5,029 bases of DNA. Source: an uncultured Oscillospiraceae bacterium. GTDB lineage: Bacteria > Bacillota > Clostridia > Oscillospirales > Oscillospiraceae. Position numbers and translations under genes: made by a program. Of this stretch, positions 1 to 5,029 are shown in pieces; the first letter of the stretch is position 1, and each line of letters begins with the position of its first letter. The notes under the pieces were generated by a model. That model was not told the origin of the DNA. It saw only the letters and a list, made by a program, of their open reading frames with translations, and made no database searches. Location of the stretch: assembly GCA_910588105.1 (NCBI GenBank), contig CAJUQD010000105.1:1-5029 (forward strand). Reading direction: 5' to 3'.

Positions 1-40
1 GTGGAGCGGGGGAAAAGCCGGAAACGTTGATACTGTAGGC

Positions 41-322
41 TTACCTATCGCTATATACCCGGAAATAGTAGTACACGCTCTGCCATTTGGGATAATCGCT
101 GGGCAGCATTCGCCATTGTATTCCACCTTGGATTACGTATAACACCGCACAAAACACATCGTATAAATCATATTTTCGCGGCCGGGTTGTTTTCTTTGCT
201 CCTTCCAAATCCTCTCGGATCAGCTTATATTCTTCCCGGCTGATATCACTTGGATATTGACGCATTTTCCCCAACTCCCGCTTGTTTTTCTCTATTATCT
301 GCCTCTCGCTCTCTTTTGTCAA
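41..322 (-). CDS. IS5-family-like transposase, N-terminal segment (DUF4096-type domain)
   Basis: This is the N-terminal, DNA-end-recognition part of an IS5-family transposase. Diagnostic features are the helical segment PSDISREEYKLIREDLEGA, the basic TTRPRKYDLYDVFCAVLYVI stretch and the hallmark GGIQWRMLPSDYPKWQSVYYYF near the C-terminus, all typical of the DUF4096 domain at the start of these enzymes. The longest reading begins at a TTG at 322, but family members usually begin near MRxYPSDIS. The ATG at 263-265 (residue 20), with GGGAG about 9 nt upstream, is therefore the more likely start, giving 74 residues. The frame ends at TAA (41-43) right after YYYFRVYSDR, well before the catalytic DDE region. 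Some IS5 subgroups split the transposase into two frames joined by programmed frameshifting; otherwise this copy is decayed. Only 40 bases of possible continuation are visible, so the two cannot be separated here. Confidence 0.75.
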   Translation of the reverse strand: MTKESERQIIEKNKRELGKMRQYPSDISREEYKLIREDLEGAKKTTRPRKYDLYDVFCAVLYVIQGGIQWRMLPSDYPKWQSVYYYFRVYSDR

Positions 323-324
323 AA

Positions 325-340
325 GATATTAAACAGGCTC
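325..340 (-). repeat. putative terminal inverted repeat of the IS
   Basis: On the minus strand, GAGCCTGTTTAATATC starts at 340 and lies just upstream of the transposase reading frame. The GAG..CTGTTTAA form resembles IS5-family ends that I recall. The partner repeat is outside the window, so this is unconfirmed. Confidence 0.5.
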
Positions 341-492
341 TTAAGCGATTTGAGGATTTTTTCCTGGTATGCGCCTGTACTGGGCAGGCGGCTTATCTGG
401 GCTGTGGGGAACTCGCCGGACAGAGCGGTGAGCGTCAGCAGCAAATTTGCCAGCGTGTCCTCGGGCGGTATCTGCTTACTGCCAGCAGCCAT
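341..492 (-). pseudogene. small helix-turn-helix protein, truncated by the IS after about 50 codons
   Basis: The fragment starts at ATG 490-492, preceded by AGGTGG (505-500) with 7-nt spacing. An upstream in-frame ATG at 511-513 has no Shine-Dalgarno, so the shorter start is preferred. The visible protein, MAAGSKQIPPEDTLANLLLT and onward, has a hydrophobic helix (about residues 13-24), then GEFPTAQISRLPST and AYQEKILKSLK. This is the layout of a helix-turn-helix, with the second helix around AQISRLP and a basic recognition helix around YQEKILKSLK. I recall proteins of this form in Clostridia mobile elements continuing into a longer DNA-binding protein, but the exact family is not recognised. 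At about 341 the sequence passes into the IS, and the frame ends after KSLFNIF at a TGA (319-321) supplied by the IS. Any surviving product would lack most of the wing and C-terminus. The remainder of the gene should lie on the far side of the IS. Confidence 0.6.
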
Positions 493-499
493 ATTGACA

Positions 500-505
500 C
501 CACCT
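500..505 (-). promoter_or_regulatory. ribosome binding site of the truncated HTH gene
   Basis: AGGTGG on the minus strand lies 7 nt before the ATG at 490-492. It decides in favour of that start over the ATG 21 bases upstream, which has no such motif. Confidence 0.6.
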
Positions 506-610
506 CTTTTCACTGTTTTTTACCGTGGGTGCGTATAACTTCGGTATTTTTCATACCGGCCCAGGGAGGGAAAATCCCCTGCCGCACAAGGCTTTGCTGA
601 AATTTACCGA

Positions 611-653
611 GGGTCCCAAAACGGAAGCTCCAAAACAGCCCCAAATGGGACCC
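611..653. repeat. inverted repeat, 8-bp perfect arms GGGTCCCA / TGGGACCC
   Basis: The arms at 611-618 and 646-653 are exact reverse complements separated by 27 bases. The copies of CGAGGGT at 608-614 and 660-666 flank the dyad almost symmetrically but in direct orientation. The spacer contains CCAAAA (630-635) and a GAAGCTC motif. Confidence 0.7.
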
Positions 654-673
654 CTGTTTCGAGGGTACTTTTC

Positions 674-1336
674 CTACAAATCCGTGATGGATTGCAGCGC
701 CGCCTGACGCTCCGCCAGCCACTCCGGGAAGTGCGCGCTGTCCATGATGGAGATGCGGGTGCAGTCCGTTTCGCCCAACTCCGTGGTGTTGTAGGCGTCG
801 CACAGCAGGCCGCTGTCATCGGTCAGAATAAACGAGGCGGCCACGTCCAGGAACTGCTTCAGCTCCAGATTGTCGTAGTCACGCACCCGGCGTTTAGGCA
901 GGTCCTGACAGTAGATGTGGGAGAAGCAGACCACACAATGCTGGAACCGGGGCATGGGGTGCTCTCTGGTGTACTGGCTCATGGCGGCGGTAAAGGGGTC
1001 AAGAAGATATTCCGTACTCTGCCGCTGCTTCCGTTTTGGGAGCAGACAGGGCAGCGTGATTTCCAGGACGTCACCCTTTTTCTCCACATTGATCCCCTGC
1101 ATGACGGCGGCGGAGGTCAGGTACTCCTCCTTCTTGATGCTGGTGGTAGAGTAGATCAGGTGCCGCAGCCGGCAGGCGATATTCTCCGCCCTCAGCGCCG
1201 CGTCTGTGGACAGCACCTCGTAGTTATCGGGGTATCGCTGGATGTCGGTGGTGTTCATGGCGTAAAGTGCATTGGTCAGCCGGTTCAGGTCGGCTAAAAT
1301 GGATGTAATTCGCTGGGATAGGATCGCTCGGTTCAA
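674..1336 (-). CDS. DUF6100-type protein with a RusA-like Holliday-junction resolvase domain
   Basis: This 220-residue protein looks like the DUF6100 family of Clostridia mobile elements. Residues 1-85 are mostly helical and begin NRAILSQRITSILADLNRL. Residues 90-200 follow the order of RusA, the metal-dependent Holliday-junction endonuclease: an opening strand LEITLPCLLP (91-100), a variable middle, a strand around CVVCFSHIYC (134-143), then KRRVRDYDN (148-156), a helix LELKQFLDVAASFI, DD (173-174), and a closing ISIMD strand. E. coli RusA, from memory, reads RRDLDN and then LDD with active-site aspartates D70, D72 and D91. Here D153, D155 and D174 keep exactly that spacing (0, +2, +21), and K160 lies near the position of RusA K76. 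Family membership comes from recall; the RusA relationship is inferred from motif order and spacing. The start is a TTG (1334-1336) with AGGAGG 6 nt upstream, and the stop is TAG (674-676). It lies 15 bp downstream of the DUF5697-type gene and is probably co-transcribed with it. A plausible role is cleaving branched DNA during element replication or recombination. Confidence 0.72.
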   Translation of the reverse strand: MNRAILSQRITSILADLNRLTNALYAMNTTDIQRYPDNYEVLSTDAALRAENIACRLRHLIYSTTSIKKEEYLTSAAVMQGINVEKKGDVLEITLPCLLPKRKQRQSTEYLLDPFTAAMSQYTREHPMPRFQHCVVCFSHIYCQDLPKRRVRDYDNLELKQFLDVAASFILTDDSGLLCDAYNTTELGETDCTRISIMDSAHFPEWLAERQAALQSITDL

Positions 1337-1342
1337 GGCTGT

Positions 1343-1348
1343 CCTCCT
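1343..1348 (-). promoter_or_regulatory. strong ribosome binding site supporting a TTG start
   Basis: A perfect AGGAGG on the minus strand (inside AAAGGAGGAC) sits 6 nt before the TTG at 1334-1336. It lies in the 15-bp gap after the stop of the preceding gene and fixes the non-ATG start of the RusA-like gene. Confidence 0.8.
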
Positions 1349-1351
1349 TTC

Positions 1352-1873
1352 TTATTCTCGCTGATAGTATTGAACTTCCCCCTCCGGGGAGACAGTGCAG
1401 TAGCCCCTGGCGTTGGGAATGTCCAGCTCCGGTATCTGCTCCGGCTTGTCCACCAGGATCAGATAGCTGGACACCTCCTCCGCCGGCGCGGACAGGATGT
1501 GATTGATCAGGGTTTCTTTGCCGGACGCGGCGTGGATGACCTCGTACACTTCCCCATCCGCGAAAAAAATCAGCTTGGCGGGGAAATCGCCCACGGAATG
1601 GAACTCCACCCGGTCAATGAAGTCCGCCAGCACCCAAACAGAGGCCAGCAGCCCCTTGTCCACGTCCTCAGCGCACTCCGGGGCGGCGCAGTACAGGCCG
1701 TCGATGTGCCAGATGCGCCCCTGCTTGGTCAGATAGGACAGGAGATTGCGTACCTTGTCCCGTTTCCTGGGGTAGAGCCGGAGAAGCTGCTCCTCCGTCA
1801 GCACCCGGTACATGGTAATATCCCGCAGGATGCTGGCCGCCTCCTGTCCATAGATTTGTTCTCTCGTTTTCAT
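1352..1873 (-). CDS. DUF5697-type winged-helix protein of a conjugative element
   Basis: This 173-residue cytoplasmic protein has no signal peptide or membrane segment. It opens KTREQIYGQEAASILRDI, which I recognise as the DUF5697 style common next to conjugation genes in Clostridia elements. Residues 14-62 fit a winged helix: ITMYRVLTEEQLLRLYP (helices 1 and 2), RKRDKVRNLLSYLTKQG (basic recognition helix), then RIWHIDGLYCAAP (wing). The C-terminal part (about 78-173) alternates strands and helices: a WVLADFIDRVEFHSVG helix/strand, AKLIFFADGEVYEVI (99-113), GKETLINHIL (118-127), then SSYLILVDKP (135-144). That layout recalls replication-relaxation-type proteins, in which a winged helix precedes an alpha/beta domain, but I see no clear catalytic signature. 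The start is ATG (1871-1873) with GGGAGG 6 nt upstream; the stop is TAA (1352-1354). The gene follows the 217-bp repeat array and precedes the RusA-like gene by 15 bp, so the two probably form one transcript. DNA binding is predicted; the biological role is unknown. Confidence 0.72.
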   Translation of the reverse strand: MKTREQIYGQEAASILRDITMYRVLTEEQLLRLYPRKRDKVRNLLSYLTKQGRIWHIDGLYCAAPECAEDVDKGLLASVWVLADFIDRVEFHSVGDFPAKLIFFADGEVYEVIHAASGKETLINHILSAPAEEVSSYLILVDKPEQIPELDIPNARGYCTVSPEGEVQYYQRE

Positions 1874-1879
1874 ATTCTG

Positions 1880-1885
1880 CCTCCC
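1880..1885 (-). promoter_or_regulatory. ribosome binding site of the DUF5697-type gene
   Basis: GGGAGG on the minus strand lies 6 nt before the ATG at 1871-1873. It abuts the last box of the repeat array (1886-1893), so a protein or RNA structure occupying that box could affect translation start. Confidence 0.75.
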
Positions 1886-2091
1886 ATACGCATGATTGCC
1901 GTATTATTGGCGTATTCCGATGGTATTAAAGCGGCGTTTATACGCACAGCATAAACCTCTGTACGCATAAACGCCGTATTACCGCTGTATCAAAACCACT
2001 GTACGCATTACCGAAGTATCGTGGGCGTATCGAAATCAGAGGACGTATAAAAGGTGTATTACAGCCGTATTATCGCCGCCTGAATACGCAT
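1886..2091. repeat. phased short-repeat array: ATAC boxes at 11-bp spacing in ~40-bp units
   Basis: Read on the plus strand, GTAT boxes start at 1901, 1912, 1923, 1976, 1987, 2016, 2027, 2045, 2056 and 2067, with related GCAT boxes at 1890, 1965 and 2005. Within each cluster the step is exactly 11 bp: 1890/1901/1912/1923; 1965/1976/1987; 2005/2016/2027; 2045/2056/2067. Three clusters repeat with a 40-bp period beginning GTACGCAT (1961), GTACGCAT (2001) and GGACGTAT (2041). A fourth, ATACGCAT at 1886, has the same internal offsets (+15, +26). Another ATACGCAT lies at 2084-2091, touching the VirB4 stop codon. Spacing near one helical turn puts all boxes of a cluster on one face of the DNA, as expected for cooperative protein binding (operator, iteron or partition/transfer site). 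No reading frame covers the region. Which protein binds is unknown; the winged-helix product encoded just downstream is the nearest candidate. Confidence 0.75.
1932..1976 (-). repeat. 18-bp hairpin in the leader of the DUF5697-type gene
   Basis: On the minus strand, CGGCGTTTATGCGTACAG (1976-1959) is followed by a 9-nt loop and CTGTGCGTATAAACGCCG (1949-1932). Sixteen of 18 pairs are Watson-Crick. The other two are G-U wobbles in minus-strand RNA but A-C mismatches in the opposite strand, so the stem is continuous only in the sense transcript. It lies between two clusters of the repeat array and is made of one array unit facing an inverted partial copy. Only a short TTTAAT follows, so it is not a standard terminator. 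A leader-RNA structure or a DNA dyad is possible. Confidence 0.65.
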
Positions 2092-5021
2092 CACCCCGCT
2101 TCCTGCCCCTCGGCCCGGTTCAGCAGCTCTTGAAGTTCCCGGCGGTCGGTGGTGATCAGCTCCTTCTCCATCTGGCTGCACTTGATTTCCACCGTCACAT
2201 TGTTGTTATTGGTACTGATGAGGCCGCTGCCCCGCTCGAAGTGGGTAATCTCCATGACCTCCGCCTCGGAGAGATGGAGAATAGTTTGAACGCGCTGGGC
2301 CTCCTCGTCCTCCAGGTTGAGCAGGATCTTTGTCTTGGCATTGTTGATGATACCCTTGCCGTACTTGCCATCCTCCAGAGCAAAGAAGTCGTTGAGGTCC
2401 TGGGTGGCGCAGATAGCGGAACCGCCGTAGCCTCGGATGATCTTGAAAATCTCCAGCACAAACTCAGCGACCAAACGGTTGCTGCTGGCTCCAATGAGCT
2501 GCCAGCACTCGTCGATGAAGATGGCCTTCTCCACCGTCCGGTCCTCCTTGGCCTTGTCCCAGACGAAATCCAGCGCCACGAACATCCCCACCGTCAGCAG
2601 GTCGCCGGTCAGCTCGGAGATGTCCAGCACGATGTACTTGTTGTCCAGGGATACATTGGTCTGCTGGTTGAAGGTCTTGGCGGAACCGTTGACCAGCCGG
2701 TTGATGATATTTGCCAACCGCCGGGTGTCCTGGGACTCCTTCAGTACCTCATACAAGTCCCCCAGCACCGGCATGGTGCGGTATTGGCCGGGGTGGTCGG
2801 GGTCATCCAGGGTGCCATTCTCATGGGTGATGCCCAGCTTGGCGTAGGTGCGGATCAGGGCGTCGTCCAAAAGCTGCCGTTCCTCATGGTTCATATCGGG
2901 AATGAGCAGGCTGAAAAAGATATGCAGCCGCTGGATTTTCGCCGCCAGCAGGGACTTGTCCACCCCGCCGGGGCCATCCAGCAGCTCGTCCACCGATTTG
3001 TCCGCCCGTCGAATCTCCATAACGTTGATGCAGTTTTTGGAGGCGGGGGAGATCTGAATGAACTCGCCGCCGATATTGGTGCAGGCCCGGTGAAACTCAT
3101 GGCCTTTCAGCGGAGCCACAATGAACACCTGTATCCCCTTCCGCCGCATCCGTAGAGCCATGAGCTGCATGGTGAAGGTCTTGCCCGCCCCGCTGGTGCC
3201 GAGGATCGCCATGTTAGCGTTCTTGTAAATGCGGGAGTCGAAGATGTCCACGATAATCAGGGAGTTGTTGTGCTTGTTCACCCCCAGCAGGATGCCGTTG
3301 TTGTCGCACATCTCATAGCTGGTGAAGGGGTAACAGCTGGCCGCCCCCAGGGTTAGCACGTTCCGCTTGGATCGCTCATACAGCCGCCGCTCCAGGGATA
3401 CCAGGGGCAGGGAGGATAAAAAAGCCTGCTCCTCGCAGAAGGAACAGGGCTGAATATCCATATCCTGACTGAGCAGCAGCTTCTTCATCTCGGCCACCTT
3501 CCACTCCAAATCCTCCACATTGTCCGCCGTGATGGTAATGAGCAGATTCAGGTAGTAAAAATCCTCGTTGTTGCTCAGGCCGTCTTTGAGAAGATAGCCG
3601 CTGCGGATGGCGCTGTCCAGGTCGTCGAAGTCGGTGTTGGTATCGCTGGTCTCCTTGATCTTGCTGCGGTTGATACGCAGCTGCTGGCCCAGCTTCCGGA
3701 TCATCCGGTCCTTGGGCTGGCGGGAGAGAAACATATCCATGTCGATCCCGTCTCCTGCGTTGACCAGCAGGGACAGCCAGCCGGCGGGCACCTGGGCCTT
3801 GTAGCCGTCCGAGGGCACCAGCAGATAGGCGCAGTACACGCCGTCAATGCAGATATACCGCCCGTGGGTCAGGTCAATACGGGAGGGCGCGTAGAAGTCG
3901 TTGGATGGAATGGTGTCCAGGGGCCGCCCGGCCACCATGTACTCGGCCAGCACCTCCTTGACCTTTTGAGGAAAGGGCTGCTCGTTGCTGGCCTGACGGC
4001 AGAGGACGTTATACAGGATCTCGCAGGTGGCTTCGTCCTCATTCTCGTGGTTGATGACCTCGTTGCCACACTGACGCAGGTAGTTGGCGGCGGTGCGGGC
4101 GGCGGTCTGGAGGGAGGCGATAGCCTCGGCCTCCTCCTGGCCCCGTTTTGTGCCGGGCAGCGGCTCATGCTCAAACACTAGGAAGAAGCGCCGGGTGATG
4201 GCTTCCCGGGAGCCAAGCTGCTGGATCAGCCGCAGATAGTCCTCTTGCAGCTGACGGCAGCGTTCGTCCGTCTCCTGGGCCAGCTCCCGGCGTACCGTAT
4301 CCATGTGGCGGTTGATGTCCGCCCGCTTGGTCAGCACCTTAAACTGCACCTTGACCGGGGCGATCTTCAAGTAGCTGATAAAGGAATAGATGATACTGCG
4401 CTGTTCCCGGGCGCTGCGGAGCAGGAAGTTGACCGGAACCACCTCGATCAGCTTGACATAGCGGTGGTCTCTGGTGTAGATGATACCGTTGGCGACCTTC
4501 TCAATGGGGATGTAGTCTGCCAGAGGGTTAAGGGGCCGCACCTTTTCCTCCGGGTCCAGGAAAGTTTTGAACTGGTTGACCTTGCGCTCCTTCAGATCGA
4601 CCTGGAACCGGCTGCGGCTTTTCAGCTGGGCTTCGTCCTCTCCGGTATCGGGAGCAGACTTTTTGCCCCGCGACCAGGTGGGGAGCATGGACAGCTCTTT
4701 GCCGTCCCTCCCCCTCGCCGGGGCGTCCTGTGACAGCACGCGGCGGTTGCGCAGATAGCTGAAGAAAAGCAGGATGAAGCCGGACAGACTGCTTCCTCCG
4801 ACTCCAATCAAGGCCAGGAGGACAAGGGGCAGGGCTGTCAGGCACAAAATGATGATCCGGGCAGTCAGGGAGAGGCCCAGGCTCATAACCGGCAGGCCGA
4901 CAGCGGCGCCCAGGATGCCGGCCTCAATGACGTTCCGGGTCTTGAACATTCCGCCCATCAAGGTGCCGCCCTCAATAAAATTGGGTGGGATCAGGTAGCT
5001 GTCCCGCTGTTCGTGTTCCAT
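2091..5021 (-). CDS. PrgI/VirB3-like and VirB4-like fused conjugal transfer ATPase (CD1110-like)
   Basis: This 976-residue protein is the motor ATPase of a type IV secretion (conjugation) apparatus, acting at the inner face of the membrane to drive mating-channel assembly and DNA transfer. Residues 1-95 resemble PrgI/VirB3: IPPNFIEGG, then two hydrophobic helices (about 30-50 and 54-75, with a further apolar stretch at 78-90) and the basic RNRR. Residues 96-165 form a charged linker, and 165-590 are the VirB4 N-terminal region. The ATPase core has Walker A GTSGAGKT (608-615), Walker B AIFIDE (833-838), a GGSAICATQD motif with Q874, and FERG (928-931), which probably supplies a trans-acting arginine. 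I associate it with the Clostridioides CD1110-type VirB4 group. The ATG at 5019-5021 has only 8 bases upstream in the window and no visible Shine-Dalgarno, so the start could lie further out; the IPPNF motif argues that at least this much is translated. Internal M22 and M25 would cut that motif off. The stop is TGA (2091-2093). All core motifs look intact. Confidence 0.9.
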   Translation of the reverse strand: MEHEQRDSYLIPPNFIEGGTLMGGMFKTRNVIEAGILGAAVGLPVMSLGLSLTARIIILCLTALPLVLLALIGVGGSSLSGFILLFFSYLRNRRVLSQDAPARGRDGKELSMLPTWSRGKKSAPDTGEDEAQLKSRSRFQVDLKERKVNQFKTFLDPEEKVRPLNPLADYIPIEKVANGIIYTRDHRYVKLIEVVPVNFLLRSAREQRSIIYSFISYLKIAPVKVQFKVLTKRADINRHMDTVRRELAQETDERCRQLQEDYLRLIQQLGSREAITRRFFLVFEHEPLPGTKRGQEEAEAIASLQTAARTAANYLRQCGNEVINHENEDEATCEILYNVLCRQASNEQPFPQKVKEVLAEYMVAGRPLDTIPSNDFYAPSRIDLTHGRYICIDGVYCAYLLVPSDGYKAQVPAGWLSLLVNAGDGIDMDMFLSRQPKDRMIRKLGQQLRINRSKIKETSDTNTDFDDLDSAIRSGYLLKDGLSNNEDFYYLNLLITITADNVEDLEWKVAEMKKLLLSQDMDIQPCSFCEEQAFLSSLPLVSLERRLYERSKRNVLTLGAASCYPFTSYEMCDNNGILLGVNKHNNSLIIVDIFDSRIYKNANMAILGTSGAGKTFTMQLMALRMRRKGIQVFIVAPLKGHEFHRACTNIGGEFIQISPASKNCINVMEIRRADKSVDELLDGPGGVDKSLLAAKIQRLHIFFSLLIPDMNHEERQLLDDALIRTYAKLGITHENGTLDDPDHPGQYRTMPVLGDLYEVLKESQDTRRLANIINRLVNGSAKTFNQQTNVSLDNKYIVLDISELTGDLLTVGMFVALDFVWDKAKEDRTVEKAIFIDECWQLIGASSNRLVAEFVLEIFKIIRGYGGSAICATQDLNDFFALEDGKYGKGIINNAKTKILLNLEDEEAQRVQTILHLSEAEVMEITHFERGSGLISTNNNNVTVEIKCSQMEKELITTDRRELQELLNRAEGQEAG

Positions 5022-5029
5022 ACAATTCG

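Larger units (their letters stand above)
1..340 (-). mobile_element. IS5-family-like insertion sequence, one end inside window, other end beyond left edge
   Basis: This AT-richer segment carries the N-terminal part of an IS5/IS4-type transposase. Its right boundary is placed at about 340 for two reasons. The minus strand there begins GAGCCTGTTTAATATC (340 to 325), which has the look of an IS5-family terminal inverted repeat. The helix-turn-helix gene coming from the right also loses sense at this point. The bases just outside read TTAA (344-341), compatible with the short T/A target duplications of IS5 subgroups. The opposite inverted repeat and the second target copy lie outside the window, so the boundary is inferred from one side only. 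Confidence 0.7.
493..673. other. intergenic region rich in dyads (possible regulatory or transfer cis site)
   Basis: No gene is seen in these 181 bases. They hold several structured elements: a perfect 6-bp stem CGGTAT/ATACCG (542-547 with 553-558); a GGGA/TCCC mini-stem (568-571 with 575-578); a perfect 8-bp inverted repeat GGGTCCCA/TGGGACCC (611-618 with 646-653); a direct repeat CGAGGGT (608-614 and 660-666); and three CCAAA(A/T) boxes (616, 630 and 641). None is followed by a T-run in the transcribed direction, so they do not form a convincing terminator. Nested inverted and direct repeats of this kind occur in origins of transfer and in operator regions, but no relaxase gene or known nick site is visible to decide. 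Confidence 0.5.

Noticed and set aside
541..653. A rho-independent terminator after the RusA-like gene
   Set aside because: Stems are present, but none is followed by a U-run in the minus-strand transcript.
692..1297. An open frame of about 200 codons on the plus strand opposite the RusA-like gene
   Set aside because: The minus-strand protein has coherent motifs and a strong ribosome binding site. The plus-strand product looks like an antisense shadow.
1961..1993. A sigma-A promoter inside the array (TTGATA at 1993-1988 on the minus strand)
   Set aside because: At 16-18 bp downstream there is no acceptable TATAAT-like box (TTATGC or similar). The TAATAC boxes elsewhere resemble a -10 element only because they are array units.
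2059..2091. A 10-codon minus-strand frame whose ATG overlaps the VirB4 stop codon (TGATG), a possible leader peptide
   Set aside because: The overlap is suggestive of translational coupling, but the ATG is part of an array box, the peptide is very short with no regulatory codon run, and no attenuator follows.
1886..2091. CRISPR array
   Set aside because: The repeats are 4-8 bp boxes at 11-bp steps, not 25-40 bp identical repeats separated by unique spacers, and no cas gene is present.
2130..3155. A long open frame on the plus strand (about 341 codons) opposite the VirB4 gene
   Set aside because: It mirrors the GC-rich third codon positions of the VirB4 gene, its product is low in complexity with no family signature, and it overlaps conserved VirB4 motifs such as Walker B.

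Overview
The window looks like a piece of an integrative and conjugative element (ICE) from a Gram-positive gut-type Clostridia bacterium (Oscillospiraceae/Lachnospiraceae-like). The basis is a PrgI/VirB4-type conjugation ATPase followed by two small accessory genes of families (DUF5697, DUF6100) that I associate with such elements, strong AGGAGG-type ribosome binding sites, GC-rich coding sequence and a TTG start. The organism is an inference from style and content. There is no rRNA or housekeeping gene to anchor it.

All real genes read on the minus strand, so transcription runs from right to left. From the right edge: (1) 5021-2091, a large VirB4-like transfer ATPase of 976 residues whose N-terminus is a PrgI/VirB3-like two-helix membrane segment; (2) 2090-1874, a 217-bp intergenic region packed with short ATAC boxes spaced exactly 11 bp apart, arranged in roughly 40-bp higher-order units and containing an 18-bp hairpin; (3) 1873-1352, a DUF5697-type protein with a predicted winged helix; (4) 1336-674, a DUF6100-type protein that starts at TTG and whose C-terminal two thirds closely resembles the Holliday-junction resolvase RusA, including the aspartate spacing of the active site; (5) 673-493, a short intergenic stretch full of dyads; (6) 492-341, the first ~50 codons of a small helix-turn-helix gene; (7) 340-1, an IS5-family-like insertion sequence that has cut gene 6 and runs off the left edge.

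The VirB4 ATPase would power the mating-pair apparatus at the membrane. The two downstream genes look like DNA-transaction or regulatory partners (a winged-helix protein and a putative branched-DNA nuclease). They are tightly coupled, with a 15-bp gap and strong ribosome binding sites. The phased repeat array sits directly upstream of this pair and is the most unusual cis element here. The AT-richer IS at the left is a later insertion that broke the third gene of the accessory cluster.

The most notable points are the 11-bp phased array, a hairpin whose two imperfect pairs become G-U wobbles only in the transcribed strand, and the RusA-like active site hidden in a DUF protein.
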